Shown: positions 63,343-64,000 of the stretch, piece by piece
Numbering within the stretch: position 1 is the first letter of the stretch
How the letters are laid out: each line of letters begins with the position of its first letter
DNA from: JACMLD01 sp963705285
GTDB taxonomy: Bacteria > Bacteroidota > Bacteroidia > Chitinophagales > Chitinophagaceae
DNA: 64,000 nt
Reading direction: 5' to 3'
NCBI GenBank assembly: GCA_963705285.1
Contig: OY970066.1
Coordinates: 6,262,001 to 6,326,000, forward strand
Position numbers and translations under genes: made by a program
The notes under the pieces: model-generated
Seen by the model: only the letters and a program-made list of their open reading frames with translations
Told to the model about the DNA's origin: nothing
The model's database searches: none

Positions 63343-63642
63343 TCAAAGTGCATAAGGTTCCAGTACCCTGTCCTTGTAGGCATTATCAATGACTGTTTTG
63401 ACAGCAGGAGAAATATTTTTAAAACTGGTAAGGTTTTTTATGTCTTCGAAATCAAAATCAAACACCATTTTACCAAAACATTCATCTGCAAAAGAAGCAG
63501 ATACCACTTCTACATTGGTAAAGTCAAGAATGGTAGTGACAGATTTCTTCAGGCACTGCTCTATCCTTTCACGGAATAAAGCGCCATCAAAGCGGGCGGT
63601 CAAATATGGCCCGGCCTGTTCAAAGGAAATCACGTTATTCAT
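63343..63642 (-). CDS. STAS-like DUF4325 protein
   Basis: 99 aa from the ATG at 63642. The STAS-like fold of DUF4325 is visible: GPYLTARFDGALFRERIEQ, TTILDFTNVEVVSASFADECFGKM with a central D/S region, and NISPAVKTVIDNAY. DUF4325 proteins often pair with HATPase or defence-type ATPase genes. The only upstream neighbour visible is a phosphorylase-like gene 140 bp away in the same direction. Confidence 0.8.
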   Translation of the reverse strand: MNNVISFEQAGPYLTARFDGALFRERIEQCLKKSVTTILDFTNVEVVSASFADECFGKMVFDFDFEDIKNLTSFKNISPAVKTVIDNAYKDRVLEPYAL

Positions 63643-63782
63643 AACACACAAGATAAAATATTGACGGCAAAAGTAATAATTCTAGTATTATAATTATCAG
63701 ACCAATTTTGTTCTTACAAGTTAACCCGGTTAATCTTAAAAGAATTGTAAAAATATTGACTAGGCAACTTAATAATAATCAA

Positions 63783-64000
63783 CTACTTAGGAACCATACG
63801 CGGGTCTTCATAACGTGAAAGCAGAGGCAGCATGGCCCGGGTACACAAATAGCTGATTTGAGAAGCCTGGGTTTTTATTTCCCCGAATTTGCCGTCCGTT
63901 TTATTGGCATCGGTATAGTCCATGACTGACTTAACAACCAGGCCGTATTGCCCGTACATATTAAAAATATTCCCAGCCCGCACAACGCCCAGGCTTTCCA
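63783..64000 (-). CDS. Nucleoside-phosphorylase-like protein, C-terminal part (runs off the edge)
   Basis: The frame is open to the right edge, so the gene starts outside the window. The visible part (ESLGVVRAGNIFNMYGQYG, VVKSVMDYTDANKTDGKFGE, YLCTRAMLPLLSRYED) matches the end of the purine nucleoside phosphorylase / MTA-SAH nucleosidase superfamily, where VRGxSDxAD-type segments close the active site (here SVMDYTD with Asp). Such domains occur alone or as sensor/effector domains in defence proteins; the missing N-terminus decides. Confidence 0.7.
   Translation of the reverse strand, partial: ESLGVVRAGNIFNMYGQYGLVVKSVMDYTDANKTDGKFGEIKTQASQISYLCTRAMLPLLSRYEDPRMVPK

Overview
The window looks like a Bacteroidota chromosome, most likely family Chitinophagaceae. 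The support is indirect: an E1-alpha/beta fused 2-oxoacid dehydrogenase, DUF3467, DUF6340-like and DUF4386 proteins, CTnDOT-like integrase and BmgA/MobC-like mobilisation genes, TTTG-N19-TAnnTTTG promoters, and few Shine-Dalgarno sequences. No rRNA is present to settle the genus.

Left edge (1-2.7 kb): the 3' part of an AAA_13-type ABC ATPase gene with a possible RNase motif, then a remnant bounded by a 43-bp copy of the tRNA-Met 3' half (1951-1993) and the intact tRNA-Met(CAT) gene (2599-2672, minus). Core chromosome (2.7-31 kb): a decayed IS1595-like transposase gene, a block of intergenic repeats, E1 dehydrogenase, an FAH-family hydrolase, pth-rplY-prs, radC, DUF3467, a four-helix-bundle protein, cyanophycinase, an M14 peptidase, ssb, a Tat-exported Gfo/Idh oxidoreductase, an Ldh-family dehydrogenase, aspartokinase, an outer lipoprotein, an EthD-like protein, an esterase, queA, a COG2509-type flavoprotein, dnaA, tRNA-Ser and tRNA-Pro. 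Nearly every gap in this part is filled with degenerate 7-10-bp 'words' repeated in tandem, and each gap has its own word.

Genomic island (31083-62100): about 31 kb inserted at the 3' end of tRNA-Pro(TGG). A 28-bp tRNA 3' end is repeated exactly at 31083-31110 and 62073-62100, with two further partial copies at 61861-61873 and 61963-61984. The island opens with a tyrosine recombinase. A metabolic and regulatory part follows: AraC regulator and SDR protein, two alpha/beta hydrolases, a TrxR-like flavoprotein, DUF1330, DUF4386, an outer-membrane barrel and a LytS/LytTR pair. Next is a mobilisation module: HTH protein, a three-hairpin oriT-like region, MobC and relaxase. The right third is defence-like cargo: a three-gene cluster of unknown role, a beta-helix membrane protein, a nuclease-like protein followed by a 1491-aa nuclease-STAND NTPase (Avs-like), a PHP-ABC ATPase translationally coupled to a 74-aa acidic protein, and a two-gene operon of unknown function.

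Beyond the island (62.1-64 kb): a decayed relaxase 3' end related to the island's own relaxase, which indicates an older relative in the same site, then a STAS-like protein and the C-terminal part of a nucleoside-phosphorylase-like protein running off the edge. The most promising undescribed systems are the gene pairs at 51363-56748, 56989-59525 and 59706-61394.
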